A stretch of 64,000 bases of DNA, taken from assembly GCA_037975125.1 (NCBI GenBank), contig CM075852.1:15205319-15269318 (forward strand), written 5' to 3'. Positions 13,915-26,000 of the stretch are shown piece by piece; the stretch's first letter is position 1; each line of letters begins with the position of its first letter. A program made the position numbers and the translations under genes. The DNA comes from Latrodectus hesperus (Eukaryota > Arthropoda > Arachnida > Araneae > Theridiidae). The notes under the pieces were generated by a model. The model saw only the letters and a program-made list of their open reading frames with translations. It had not been told where the DNA came from and made no database searches.

Positions 13915-14010
13915 CAGCGGTCGCCCAAGTGAGGGTCCGCGAGAAAATTCCACTGGCTCCCAGAAAAATGTGGAATTAAGACGCATTGAAACATAATTCA
14001 ATTCATCTAA
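13915..14010 (+). mobile_element. hAT/Charlie-like terminal sequence
   Basis: CAGCGGTCGCCCAAGTGAGG followed by GTCCGCGAGAAAATTCC resembles the CAGNGGTNCCCAA...GGTCCGCG ends of hAT superfamily elements. No matching right end or 8-bp duplication was found, so the element's extent is unknown. Confidence 0.4.
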
Positions 14011-14577
14011 TACGTGAATAGTTATTAAAAAATGACTTCCTAGAATAACGCCCTTTAATAGAATAACAATATAATAAATTGTTCTGCTGTAGCTGTGCAG
14101 ATTTTGTGTCGCTTCGTTTCGAGCTCTCCCTAGCGTTCAATCTGCATGTTGCATATGTTTATGAGTTCAAACATGTAAAGGTGAGCAGACTTTTAAACAG
14201 ACCATCTTTCAATAAATCAGTACTACTTATTGAGCAGAATATAAAATATATTCAATCTATTATTAGAGTTATATTAATTTAAAAAAAATGGTTGATATGA
14301 TCTTAAATCTTAACAATGTGCTTGAGAATTATTTAATATTTATTAGAATAATGTTTATAATTTTTATTGAGATTTTATTTTAAGTAAATGGAAACATTCG
14401 TCACACTAGGAATGTATTATCCCGGAAATTTCATGTACTTGAACCACTTTTGAATTGTTTTTACAGTTTTTGCTTATTTGATTACAACTTATTAATAAAG
14501 TTTTCATAATTTCGTTACAATGAATAGTTTTATTTTGCTAATTAGGTACATTTTATGTATTCATGTGTTCTTCGATA

Positions 14578-14581
<4 letters not shown>

Positions 14582-14639
<58 letters not shown>
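14582..14639. repeat. (TA)n microsatellite, 58 bp
   Basis: Uninterrupted TA repeat in intergenic DNA. Confidence 0.97.
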
Positions 14640-14642
<3 letters not shown>

Positions 14643-15240
14643 CATTAGAGAGAAATACCTCACGAATTCACTAAAAAAAATCTTGGATTTCAAGGTGAAC
14701 TTCCTATTAGTTATCCATAAGATTTATGAATCTCGAATAAAACGTTGGTCCAAGTTTCTCAGCCATAACAGCAGTCGAAAAATCCATGAAAATGAGTTCG
14801 TGAAAAAGATTTTTCGAGATTTTGCTTGGTAAATGGGAATTTAAATTATGAGTCTATGAAACTACATTAAAAACCAGGCTCTAGTTTTAGAAACGATCGT
14901 CTCTACTGTATTCTGCTGGTTGAATTCAACCAGAATATCTTTATTACTAAAATTAGATTGAATTAAAAACGTCAGTTTATTTTAAATAGAGACTCATTTC
15001 ACTTATTAAGGTTGGGGAAAATTAAGATACTGATTTTTTCCAGTGAATGTGTGACTAATTTCTTGACTCAAATTTTTTTTTTATAATTCTTATCTCTTAC
15101 GGACGAAAATATGTCATATTGAGGAATCTTGCTATTGTTGTATGTTTATAAATCGAAATAAACTTCATAAATCTTATTTTATTATCGTAACAAATATTTT
15201 AGTTTGTTACGATAATTTTCCCTACTGCTTTTTTATGATG

Positions 15241-15845
15241 AGCGCTTTGCCTTTCGGTTCAGCAGCTCGTGAGTTTAAATCCCACCTTGGTTAGGGATGT
15301 TTTTTGTGATTCGGAATCCAATTGATTTGTAGTTCCAGGTTTCATTTGATTTTGCATGTCAAAGATGACCATTCATCGACAAAAAACCGAACCAGTCCAC
15401 TTTGGGTGCTGATGATTGTTGTAATTCCCAATCCATTGGTCCTGGTCGAATCAGTTCTAGTGGCTAAAAATGTGAGTATAGAAAAAAAAAAAAAAAAAAA
15501 AAGCATCGTCACTGTACCAAATTCTTACTGTCGTAATTTCTGTAGACTGAATCTTTGCCTGCCAAGCTGACAACTGAATGGACTTTGGTTCAGTTGCTCG
15601 TGAGTTTGAGTTTCACCTTAGGTATGGATGTTTGTAGTGGTTCAGAGTCCACTTCAAACTATAGGTTCCGCTCTAATTAGTCCTCGTGAGCAAATAATGA
15701 CCGTTGAGTGATAAAAAACCAAACAAAGCTCTTTTTATTTTCTGAATCTAGCCATCTGAGCTTATAGCTGAATGGTCGGTGAACCTATTTGTAAATTCTA
15801 TAATTTGTGGATGATGTGATGAACCAAACCAAACATATAGAATGT
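15241..15845 (+). repeat. Cluster of family 1 SINE copies and fragments in the same orientation
   Basis: Three or four pieces in a row: 15,241-15,395 (head and tail, B box degraded to GAGTTTAAATCCC), 15,411-15,502 (tail only, ending in a poly-A run), 15,561-15,735 (head and tail) and a weak piece at 15,750-15,840. Each shows the CCACTT and GGTCC-TCTAAT core. The long frame at 15,322-15,570 is repeat sequence, not a gene. Confidence 0.75.
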
Positions 15846-15849
15846 TAGT

Positions 15850-16685
15850 TTTAATTATTTCCAATAAAGTTCGTGTAGAAATGGGGCCCATCAAATCTCC
15901 ACATTTCAAACAAAATCTTGTAAATCAGCCGTTTTGACGTTAATGAAAAAGATGACTCTCTTTCAGTAATTTTCCTCCTTTGAAAAAAGTCAATATGAGC
16001 ACTTTCATGAAAAAACATTTTGACTTGGAAGAAAGTAATAGGTGTTTCTTTCGTGTTTCACGTTTTGATGTACTTATTTTTTCTCAAGAAATTACTTGGT
16101 AACCACACCTTAAATGAACTTTCTTGAGGTAGTTTATCTTCTTCCAGGCGTGGTTGCAGCAAAGTTCTGGGAAATTTATCCTTGATGCAAACAATAGCTT
16201 TGTCTGCTGGCCAGTCTGTACAGTCGCTGTAATTCTGAGGGTGTTCCTTTTGTATTTTTAATGGAGAAGCTTTGTATGCTGATGGGCAAAATTATTTGCC
16301 TAGGAAACCGGAATGACTTTTCGTTTTACTTTTGAATTAATTCCACTTCTTTCTATATTTTGGTATGTTTTGCTTGTTTTCCATATGCTGAAGATAAAGA
16401 AATGGGTTTCATTTTCAAATTAAATTTGCAAATATATTTTACTCACGTCCTGATATTATCAACTTTTAAAAGTATTTTGACGATCCATGTGATTTTGAAA
16501 GTATAAAAACGAAAAATATATTCACAAAACATAATGGTTACTGCCTGCTGGCAGTTTGCTGAGGTTCTAATGAACCTCAACCCTCATTGACTATTTTAAA
16601 ATGAAACTAGGAATCTATAGCATGATCTGATTGAAAAGTTAATTTTTGATGCAGAGTAATTCAAAAATTATTAAGTTTTGGTTTT
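15850..16685. other. Intergenic DNA, nothing recognised
   Basis: Mixed composition; no open frame, splice structure or repeat that I can name. Confidence 0.5.
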
Positions 16686-16687
16686 TT

Positions 16688-16843
16688 GGATAAAAATTAA
16701 TTTGTTATGGGTTATATATATATATGGATATATATATATAACCCATAACAAATTATATATATATATTATTATATATATAATTAATATAATATATTATATA
16801 ATATTATATATATATATTATAATAAATATGGATAAAAATTAAT
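16688..16843. repeat. Perfect 27-bp inverted repeat and TA-rich DNA between 14-bp direct repeats
   Basis: Arms 16,699-16,725 and 16,728-16,754 are perfectly complementary around a GG spacer (unique part TTTGTTATGGGTTATATATA). The whole lies between two copies of GGATAAAAATTAAT at 16,688-16,701 and 16,830-16,843, suggesting an insertion or a template-switch event. Confidence 0.9.
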
Positions 16844-16974
16844 AAGCAATATTTACAAAAAAGTTAGTTGGATTAACATAGGAAATGTCCTTATCTCATC
16901 TGCTAAAAACAGTAGGAGTGATAGAATGAGAAGAGAACATGAGAATACACGAATATAATGACTTTTCAAACACT

Positions 16975-17440
16975 TATAATCCTTATTTTTTTATTGATTT
17001 TTTTTGGGTTATATACTTTTTGTTTATTTTTTTATTTATGTTAGCGAGTAAGAATGGAAAAAGGTCAGTTGTTAGTATTAAGAAAAACAAGGACGTATTG
17101 CTTATGTGTAAGGATCATGGTGGCTGGTGATGAAACTTTGGACAGAAGCGAAGTAGCGAGCGAGGACGGTGCCGATTATGGGTGCTGAGGTCATTATAGG
17201 TCGGATTGATGTATTTTCGGTTTTATTTAGATATTTGTACATGTTGTACATGATTTTGGCAAAATATTCACTTACTGTTGGAAGTTTAAGTTCTTTTATT
17301 TTTTTGTTTCGAAAATAGCAGGGTGCTGTGACCGCCTGTCTAATTATTTTGTTTTGGAGAATTTCTAATTTTTTGATCTTACTGTCATGGGTATAACCCC
17401 AGAGGGGGCAGGCATAGGACCAATATATAATGGTTTATTG
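16975..17440 (-). mobile_element. 5'-truncated Jockey-like LINE, C-terminus of ORF2 and A-rich 3' end
   Basis: The minus strand from about 17,437 to the TAA at 17,102-17,104 is open for about 110 codons without an ATG start, so it escapes simple ORF scans. It reads CPLWGYTHDSKIKKLEILQN, then KIIRQAVTAPCYFRNK and ELKLPTVSEYFAKIM, the conserved end of Jockey-clade reverse transcriptase proteins (family pattern YGCPVWGxA...LQxxQNKxLR.....P.....N..I...L..P.I). An A-rich stretch (about 17,070-16,975 on this strand) follows, as expected for a LINE tail. The plus-strand frame at 16,939-17,130 is its shadow. Confidence 0.75.
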
Positions 17441-17771
17441 ATATTTAAGCAATGGTACAACTTTTTAATATTGAATCTATGATAGTTCGAAAATTTATGT
17501 TACATCTGCATTAATCATATATAATATTATCAACTTAGTATTTGTAACATTATTTAATGTACACATATACTATATAAAAAAATTGTACCGGTTATTTATG
17601 ATCTGCTAGAATATTTGTAGTCCATTTGACACACAAAGAATTACTTTTGATTTATTTGCATATATTAAATCGTAATTTATATTGAATAATTAAATGCATT
17701 TGTGAGGGGAATATTTTTTTTTTTGTGATTTGAAAACATTTATAGTGAATGCATTTTTTTCTTATTTTCAG

Positions 17772-17886
17772 AGAAGGATCTTGCCTGTATTTTGGTGAAA
17801 AACAATCATTAAACAAATGGCTGCTTACTGTCTTTTCGAAGTTGCGATAAATTGATTGTTGCTACATAAAAACAAGTTCAGTCAAA
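17772..17886 (+). other. 5' UTR part of the WH1-CRIB gene's first coding exon
   Basis: A pyrimidine-rich TTTTTTCTTATTTTCAG acceptor ends at 17,771, so at least one non-coding exon should lie upstream. Its position is not determined. Confidence 0.45.
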
Positions 17887-18663
17887 ATGGAACAGCAGTA
17901 TATAACGAAATCCCCTTACCAAGTGTGCCAAAATGGAAATGTTAGAAACTATGACGATAAACAGGAACAAATATATTGTGACCCTGAAATCGTTAAAAAG
18001 AACTCGAACAATGAAAAGCATGCCGTGAAACTGATCATGGAAAAATATGATTCCTTACGATGTCTCAACGGGCAGTTGGATAACCTTCAAATTTCGCCAA
18101 ACTCCAACGATTCTTTATCCAAAGCCCCAGCTGAGGAGGACAATGACCAAGCGGTTGAAAGTCAGGGCTACGAACAGGATGAAACCGAAACTGGCGAACT
18201 ATCAGAACAAGAAGTAGCTCAAATAGAAATTTTTTTCTCAAGTCATAAAACGTATGTCTTTGTCTGCCGTTGCTTAGCTAACTTATATTTCTCAACAATC
18301 GGAACCAATGATTGGGGAATGCCAGAAAGGACCGGTATACCTGTTCTTTTACTGGACAAAGGTGATACTCGAGCCAGAAACGAACGAAAACTACAAATAG
18401 TATTGGCAGAAAGGGGCTCGGGTTTTGTGCTGTGGAAAGATTCCATTGATTACCGTTCCAATTATAAGTCACAGGAAACATTTCACACGATGTATTGGTC
18501 CAAAGACCATCGCAAAATGGCTGGTCTTAGCTTTGATGTACAAGAGGCTGCCGATCAATTTTTACAGGAAGTCAAGCAATTAACTGAAGATCCTCTGAAC
18601 ATCAGTCTTTCTGTGCCAAAGCAGAAGAAGAAAAAGTTCAAAATACCAAAAAAGAAAGAAAAG
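17887..18663 (+). CDS. WH1-CRIB protein, coding exon 1 (residues 1-259)
   Basis: 777 nt, ends AAAGAAAAG|GTAAAT in phase 0. If the intron were retained, the frame would run 31 further codons to a stop at 18,759; those residues are low-complexity and AT-driven, so splicing is preferred. Confidence 0.85.
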
Positions 18664-19812
18664 GTAAATCTTGAATTACGCTTACCTTTTTTTCCCCTTT
18701 ATAATTTCGATAAGCTAATTGTGCTTTTAATTTTATTATTTAACCATTGCAAAATGTAAAATACTTATCGATAGTGAAACTGCTCTACCTTTTCACTGAT
18801 ATTCGTTTTCGAATGTTCTTATCGTAATAACATAAATGCTAATCGCGACAAGCTTGAAAAAACATTTCATGCGCTTTCATTCTTTCTGCCTTTTGAATCA
18901 AAAGTTTCGAATACGTAAACACATTTGAAATGATGTAAATGATATATAGTACATTATTAAGGAAATATATATACATAAATTGTAATATTTTACAAATAAA
19001 CGAATCTTTTTTCATACATGACTAAATCGTTAAGGGAAATATATTTCTTTCAAAAATAGTTTTGTTCTAATTTTGTAGCTTTTTTCATCAGTCTTAAATT
19101 CAGTGTGTAGTGGTTATAATTGCAGCTATCTTCCCTGTTGAACGTGAGTAGATGGCGCTAAACGCAACTACGGAAATTCTAGGGAATTTCGATAAGACTC
19201 TCTTCTACATTTTGTAGTAATTCGTTGTTCTTCTGGTGCTGTCTGTGTAATTGTATGTAATGTGCAATTCTTGTTATATGTTATGATGGTAGAGCTTTAA
19301 TAATTAATTAAATACATGTACTGAAATCTTGTAATCTTCTACTTATCAAATCTAATATTTGAAATCACGTGTTTTTATATAATGTACTTTAAATGTTATT
19401 TTAAAGCTTTATTATTTTGTGAATATATTATATTTTTATAAACATTAAGTGGTAAAAATTGACAATCGGGTGCCTCTTGATTTCTTGACGCCAAGGTAGT
19501 TGCCGAAATGTGACTAACAAGGTGGTTGCTACACAAAAGCTGTACAACGATAGGGTTACTGGGATTATCAGAAATTTAAATTTATCATCAAACCAAGTGG
19601 TACCTGATTCGACAGTGAACCTTATTAGGTTATTAAAATTTAAATAACATTTTAAAATAGTTTATTTTTGTTTCTTTCAGCCAAAGCAGCTAAGCACGAA
19701 GGAAATTTCGTTCCCATTCTTGTTCGAACACGTCACAAGTGTCTCCCTGGACGATAAGAAGAAACTTTACTCCATGGCAACTCTTGTGCATTCTAGAGAA
19801 CAACTTTCTTAA
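17887..19812 (+). CDS. WASP-like protein with WH1/EVH1-like domain and CRIB-like motif (302 residues, two coding exons)
   Basis: I do not recognise a named ortholog. Residues 1-110 are polar and increasingly acidic. Residues about 120-234 resemble a WH1/EVH1 fold (PH superfamily): VCRCLANLYF, an LLLDKGDT strand, GFVLWKDSI, then FHTMYWSKDH and GLSFDVQEAADQFLQEVKQL as the closing helix. Residues 245-259 are a Lys-rich tract. Residues 268-284 (ISFPFLFEHVTSVSLDD) fit the start of the CRIB consensus ISxPxxFxHxxxV that binds Cdc42/Rac-type GTPases, though the usual HVG is not kept. The order WH1, basic, CRIB is that of WASP/N-WASP, but there is no proline-rich or VCA region after it. By inference it is a small GTPase- or phosphoinositide-responsive scaffold near the membrane or cytoskeleton. 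The start has a good context (AAAATGG). CpG is not depleted, unlike the GFPT gene body. Confidence 0.8.
19681..19812 (+). CDS. WH1-CRIB protein, coding exon 2 (residues 260-302 and stop)
   Basis: Preceded by TTTGTTTCTTTCAG, a strong acceptor, and joined in phase 0. It supplies the CRIB-like segment and ends VHSREQLS. Overlapping open frames on both strands (19,690-19,939) are shadows of this exon and its UTR. Confidence 0.78.
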   Translation, partial: PKQLSTKEISFPFLFEHVTSVSLDDKKKLYSMATLVHSREQLS

Positions 19813-21180
19813 ATCGGATGTATTGGGCGCCAATTTCAAAGTGACTGAGGATTTTCTCAAAAATAAAAATCTGGCCAGTGCATCGGAGCAATGGTATCTG
19901 AACAAAAGACTGTATATTTTGAAGAACATTTTTACCTAGCGTCGATATCAACTACTTTTTTATTATTACAGACATTCCAGTTACAGTGAGTCATGTGATT
20001 TGGTAGCTAAGCATTACGGCAGCAGTTGATGCGGTATTCGTTTTAGACTGTCAAAAATAGTGCAATTTTTAGACTTGCGAGATTATTAGATCTGATGCGG
20101 AACTGCATTTTTTAAATTCATTCTGTTAACATTTCATTCTAAAATGAACCGTAAAATATTCCTGTAAATACAAGTTCCAATATATTTACTTAGAGCCATA
20201 ATATAGATGCAATATTATTCTTATTTTGTTTGTTTATAGAGGCGTTGCCTGTGTAAAGAGAAACGTATTTCGAATTAAGATCAAGCACTGTCAAAAAGAG
20301 TTCAGAGCGTCTTGAGTTGCTTTGTAACACTTATTTACCAGATGCTGGTAATCTCCGATAATATTTATAGGTATATAATAATGCATTTATATAGCAGAGG
20401 CTCTTATTTCAATCTTACATCCATTATATGCATGTTATGCTTATTCTAATTTATTGTAGTAATTAAAAATTTAATCAAATAATTATTCTCATAGGTTATG
20501 AGTGCCAAAATATTCCATCAGACTATTCTTAATTCTTGAATTATTTTAGAACATAAATTTAAGATAAAAATATTTTCAAAATAAACTTACATTGAAAGTA
20601 CTTTTATCAGAAAATGTTGTAATCAATTTATCCTTATTAAGTACACTATTAACATTACTTTAACAGAGTAAAATTATTAACATTTATTTTTTCATCTACT
20701 GTAGGAAATGTAAACTCACTTTATACATTTCACAATCATATTTTAATCTTTGTTTTTCGAAAAAAGTGAAAAATTAAAAAAATATATATAAGAAAGAAGA
20801 TTATATATAAAGTTAAATTTTTGTTTTATAGATCAATAAACAAATAAAAGATTTATCACAGCTTTTAAAACTAAGGTAAGTCCTGCATGGGAAGATGACT
20901 GACAGTGTTGAGCAGAAGAATAATTATGGTGCTAAAATTATAATTCCTGTAGACTGATGAAATATTTAAAGTGGGAGGAATGTGATACATTTTTGAATCC
21001 TCCTGCTTCTTTAAAAGCACGTCTCTATATCCTTATTGTATAGAATGTTTTGCAAATTATATTTTAAATTTTGAAAGAATGTTTTGTTTTACACAAAGTA
21101 TTTTGTGTTGCTTTATATTATAAAGGTGGACTGTATGTGTTGTAAATATTTTTGGTAATAAAGTTATAATGACCCGAAAA
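19813..21180 (+). other. Probable 3' UTR of the WH1-CRIB gene
   Basis: Runs from the stop codon to the candidate AATAAA at 21,157. No other feature seen. Extent is inferred. Confidence 0.4.
21157..21162 (+). terminator. Candidate polyadenylation signal AATAAA for the WH1-CRIB gene
   Basis: Lies about 1.35 kb after the stop codon in a GT-rich stretch (GTGTTGTAAATATTTTTGG before it). Other AATAAA hexamers occur by chance in this AT-rich DNA, so the assignment is tentative. Confidence 0.35.
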
Positions 21181-22854
21181 TTTTTTTTTCTTTTGATCAG
21201 TTTTTCAAAAAGATATATTTTATTTGAATATCAGTTTTAAATTTCTTAACTGTATTTGTAGTTTGAACATCATTAATTTACTCAATCAGAATAACACAGC
21301 ATTGCTACATGCAAAAGTAACAATTATCTATATTTTATTATTTAATGTTTAATTTTAATTTGCGATTTGTGGAATGGTTGTGAACAAGAATTTAATTATA
21401 AATTCATAAAATGTCATTTTGTTTTCTATATTTATTTTTACCCACACTTTTTTTATGAAAATTGGAAAGACGTAATTATTGTTGCAAATACGTCTAAAAT
21501 TAAAATAGTTTGATGTCATATGGCCCCACAACATATTGTACACTTAAACAACAAATTATTATATAAACAATAATTGGTTAATTTAAGAAACCTTGGAAAA
21601 TATATATATATATTTAACTATAATTTTTGCCAGTTTTTTTTCCTTTAATTTTTTCGGCTTAGGTTTTTTTGTCTATTTGCACTTTTTTTTCAAAAACAAA
21701 TAGAGTAAAAAAATAATAATAAATAAAATAATGTATTATTAATTTATCTGATTGCCGCTTAGATTGATTAAAACCCATTTAAGTAAGTTACAATTTTCAA
21801 TAAAATAAATAATTCATTTAATTTTATTTTGAAAATAGAGGAAAGATATCAGCTATAAAATTGGAAAGAATATATAGACACGCTTCAAAGTTGCTACTTT
21901 TCAACTATTTCCAGCACGCCAAGGTTCCTTGCTTAATTTACGAATCCAAAATCTGTAGCGTGACTCTTTGGCATCACCATTGTCACGCACAAAACCTATT
22001 TCAAAAAATGTTTACCTTTTTGCCTTTTAAAATGATATACTTAAAAATATACAAACTCAGATGTTCATGACTTGGAGTTAGTAAAATTGTTTGTCATTTT
22101 ATGAGACAATGTATTAATTTAGATCGAAAACTTAATTTTTAAATTGTGTCAATAAAGTTGTGCTGCTAAAAAAATTTAGTTTAAGAGTATTAAAGACTAA
22201 GTTGTATATTCTATTATAGGATTATAAGATGCTAATTATATAAACAATATTCAATTTATAATGTACCCAAGTAAAAAATATATAAGCAAATGAAAAATTA
22301 TAACCAAAAAAGCGAGTAATCGTTGGCAAATTTAATATCGCAAATAATTATAAATAGTAACATTTAGTATTTTAATGTAACTTTAAGTTATGTATTAAAT
22401 ATTAGTAGTAAATTTCCAATCATTTCGTGTATGAAGAACTTTTCTGACCACATCGGTATATTAATTCTGTGCTTTGGTCCAAATTCTGAAATTTATTTTT
22501 TCGTCAGAAATGAGTCTCTTTTCGCTGCTTCTTAGAATTTGTTTTTTTTTATTGTATAATTCATTTGATTTTTTAGAAAAAAATTAATAGTAATTGAATA
22601 AATCGAAAGTATTTTAAAAAAGGTTGTCCTCAGTTTAAGAATGTATGCAATGGTTTTAAAAAGGTATTACCATTACATACTTAAAACAGGTTATTGAAAT
22701 CTTTCACATTTCTTGTAAATGATTCATTTCATGGTGAAATGAATACTTCTTGCCTTGTAAGAAAAAATTAATCTTGTTAAAATTGACTGCATGGACACAG
22801 GCACATAAATCAATTTCTTTTAATTTCTAAACTTTGAGCATCTCTAATGAGTGA

Positions 22855-23078
22855 AAAATAAAAACTCGCGCCACTGAAGTTTCCTTAGAACATTGTAGCG
22901 TTTCATTTCCGCCAGATGAGTCACAATCGCAACAGATGTTTCGACAGATGCAGGCTGTGGGAGAAAACCCCTGGGAACGAATGATATCCCAGACAGTCGA
23001 TACAAGATTAAATGAAGTACATATTAAATGCAGATTTTCTCATAAAAAAAATCACTTTAAAAATCGAAATTTTTAGAA
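22855..23078 (+). other. Coding-like open stretch of unknown identity
   Basis: About 70 codons without a stop, starting after a TGA at 22,852-22,854. The stretch 22,880-23,016 is much less AT-rich than its surroundings and translates to a balanced, polar sequence containing PPDESQSQQMFRQMQAVGEN and PWERMISQTVDTRLNE. A TTGTAG acceptor at 22,898 and a GAA|GTACAT donor at 23,016 would make a 118-nt exon. I recognise no family. It could be an exon of an unseen gene or a transposon relic. Confidence 0.3.
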
Positions 23079-23079
23079 A

Positions 23080-26000
23080 AAATGGAAAAACACGAAGCGG
23101 GAATTAACCTTTTCTTAAGTTAAAATTGAAAACTTCTAGTCTGCTGGTGCTAAATTTGCAAATTTTTATTCTTTCATATATTGCTATCATCTATGCTAAT
23201 GTATTTATTATTGTATTACCGTCTATACTAATTTATTTTTAAAAGCTTAAGAAGTTACTTTGGATAAAATTTGGGCTTAAATATCCAAATTGACGCTGAA
23301 ATCGGTTGATTTAATATCGCGCATCATTCATAGTACGGCTTCAATTGCTACTTGCAGAACGTGCGCGCCTAAATGGGCCTTTAGAAATGCTTGTTCAAAT
23401 AGACACCAAAGTCAAACTAGGCGGACTACAGTAGACACTCACTATATATCAAATTAAAACATGTGAAATGAAAGATAAATCTTTTTATTACAATGTTTGC
23501 TTCAGAATTAAAAAAATATTAATTAACAAAATTTTCTATTAAGGTAACTTTTAACATTGGAAACTACAAACAGTATTTAAAAAAGAATTGGATAGCCTAT
23601 ATGTATGTTATTTATCTTATAAGTCTAACATGGTAAAAAATAAATTTTTCATGACATCATTTTTTATTGATACTATAAAAAAAGTTTTGAATTTTTTAAA
23701 ATATAATTGTATTATATAAATAAATCAAATACTTTTGTCTATCAGATGAAATTACTATTTTTATTCGAATAGAATTTATATTTCAAAACAGAAGGCAAAC
23801 GATTTTGTTGAAACTAAGTTTTATTTCGAATATCAAAAATATTCTTAAATGAAAAAATATTTTTCTCAATGAGCTTTTTACGTGCTTCTAAAAGAAATTT
23901 GCTTTGCAATGTTTTTCGATTTAAATATTTTGAACAAAATTTACTTTTTTGGAGGAAGAGAGAACTTTATTTAATTCCGAGCAAACACTTCCACCAACAC
24001 AGTAGGCAAAAAACGGATGCCACTTTCTTCACTTGGCTTGTAAAGCGTGTTTCCGGGCGTCTGGCAAAGAAAGGTTTTTCAATACCCTAGATGAGCAGGA
24101 GTCCGACCCCATTGTTGAACTCTGCATAAGAAGGAAGGGGCTGACAGAAGGAGGGTATTTCCTCTACCATCCCCAAATAAAAAAGTAGTAAAACGGGTAA
24201 ATAAAGAAAATTGAAAATGATATGAGATCTTGTACTTTTAATATGATTTTAAATGATTTATAAATGGAAAAGAAAAAACTTTTCTGGAAAAGTAAATTTT
24301 ATCAGAATTAATATAAATTAGAGAAAATACATACGCATAATATAGGCTATTTTATAGTCTCGCTTTTTGTAAGAAAAAGGAAACAATTGCCTAACACACA
24401 GATATTATCTCCTCACACAATTTTTCTGATTGTATGTATTAAATCAGTTTGTATAAAGTTTATTTTTTATTGTAAATTGAATCATATTTTTTATTTAAAA
24501 AACCCAATTTTTACAGAAATATTCTTTTAAAATGACACGTTTGAAATTGTTATATAGTTTTTCGATGAGACTTTGAATGATGTAATATGGATGACTGGAC
24601 AATAATTTATTTTTAACTAATGTTTGATTAACAATAAACTCTATAACTTTCAAACCGAATCTGTCTCGAACAATAAAAACGAGTTATAATGATTATCTTG
24701 ACACACAAGAAAATATTTCTTTGATATAAGGATACTCGTGATATATACATATTTCGTGCACCGATGATTTTGAAAGAATTGAAAACAAATTTTTTAAGGA
24801 AGTTCTATTTAAAAAATTATTGTAATTTTATAAACTTCGAAAAAATAAATCTTACATTCGCAGTTTTAAATAAAAGAAATAGTTAAAATTAACCTGGAAG
24901 AGTGTGTAGGACTGCATTGAATAACATTTTGTAAGATATTCAAGAGTAAAAATATCGTTTATGTAATCATTTAATATATTTAAAAAAAAACTTTTTTAAA
25001 AATAATTTGTGATAAAGAATAAGGAATTAATTTTATTTAAGATGAGAAATTTACTAAATTCTATTGGTGAAAAAATCAATTTTATACGTTCGGTCATTCA
25101 ATTTAGCATCATAACTACATCAAATATCTTTGCTTTATAAGCAGGAAGATGGTAATTTATACCAAAAAATCCTATATGAAACCAAACAAAAATCATTTAG
25201 CCCGTTTAAGAGAATATCGACCACAAATTTTATGTGCACTCAGATGCAGAACGAGAAATATGCTACTAACTACACAAAGTTCATTCAATAATGATAAACC
25301 CTTAGAGCTACAGTAAATACTAGCTAAATTTAGTATGATATCGTAGTCAAACATTTTTAATGCAAATAAATTAGTATTTTAGAAATTAAATTTGATGTAA
25401 GTATAAATAACACTATAACTTTTCTTTGCTGTTGTGCAGGTATAATTCCCCCCCCCCTCCATCATATCTTACAGTTCTTTATTCTTTTTTTGGATGTATA
25501 TACTATTAAATAGTTTCCATAATTTACAGGTTTGTCGAATTTTTGAAGATTTTGTGTGTTAAAAAATGAGCAATTGCTTTTTGTTTATAAATATGGTTAA
25601 AATCAAATTAGGCGTGTGAAAAGTAGTTTCTTTATTTGTAGCGGTGTTTATAAGAAAATAATGGTATAGCAATAAATAACAGATAAAAGAAATATCGCAT
25701 TATTCCTATCAGGAACTTTCAGATAATTGCAAGTATAATGAAGTTTATTTATTGAATTTACGTAAGCGAAATGCATAATTTTTATTTCTGAACATTATTC
25801 TTAATTTATATATACATGATTCCTTATATTTTTAATTTAATTTTTTCCCCAGATTCAATAAAGTCAATTTCCCCTTAGATCCTGTTTTGTGCGCGTGTAT
25901 TTTTTTCCCTTTCTTTTTCAAGAGTCTTTTCAATGTTTATAAAGCAGGAAAGATGATTTTCTCTCATCCACATAACGAGTCGTTATAGACATTTCTTTAA

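Noticed and set aside
16939..17130. Plus-strand frame of 63 codons
   Set aside because: Antisense shadow of the LINE tail and its A-rich end; hydrophobic only because of T-rich DNA.
18243..18481. Minus-strand frames of 67 codons
   Set aside because: Shadows of the WH1-CRIB coding exon.
19739..19939. 66-codon plus-strand frame overlapping WH1-CRIB exon 2
   Set aside because: Different frame from the exon; joining it would break the CRIB-like segment.
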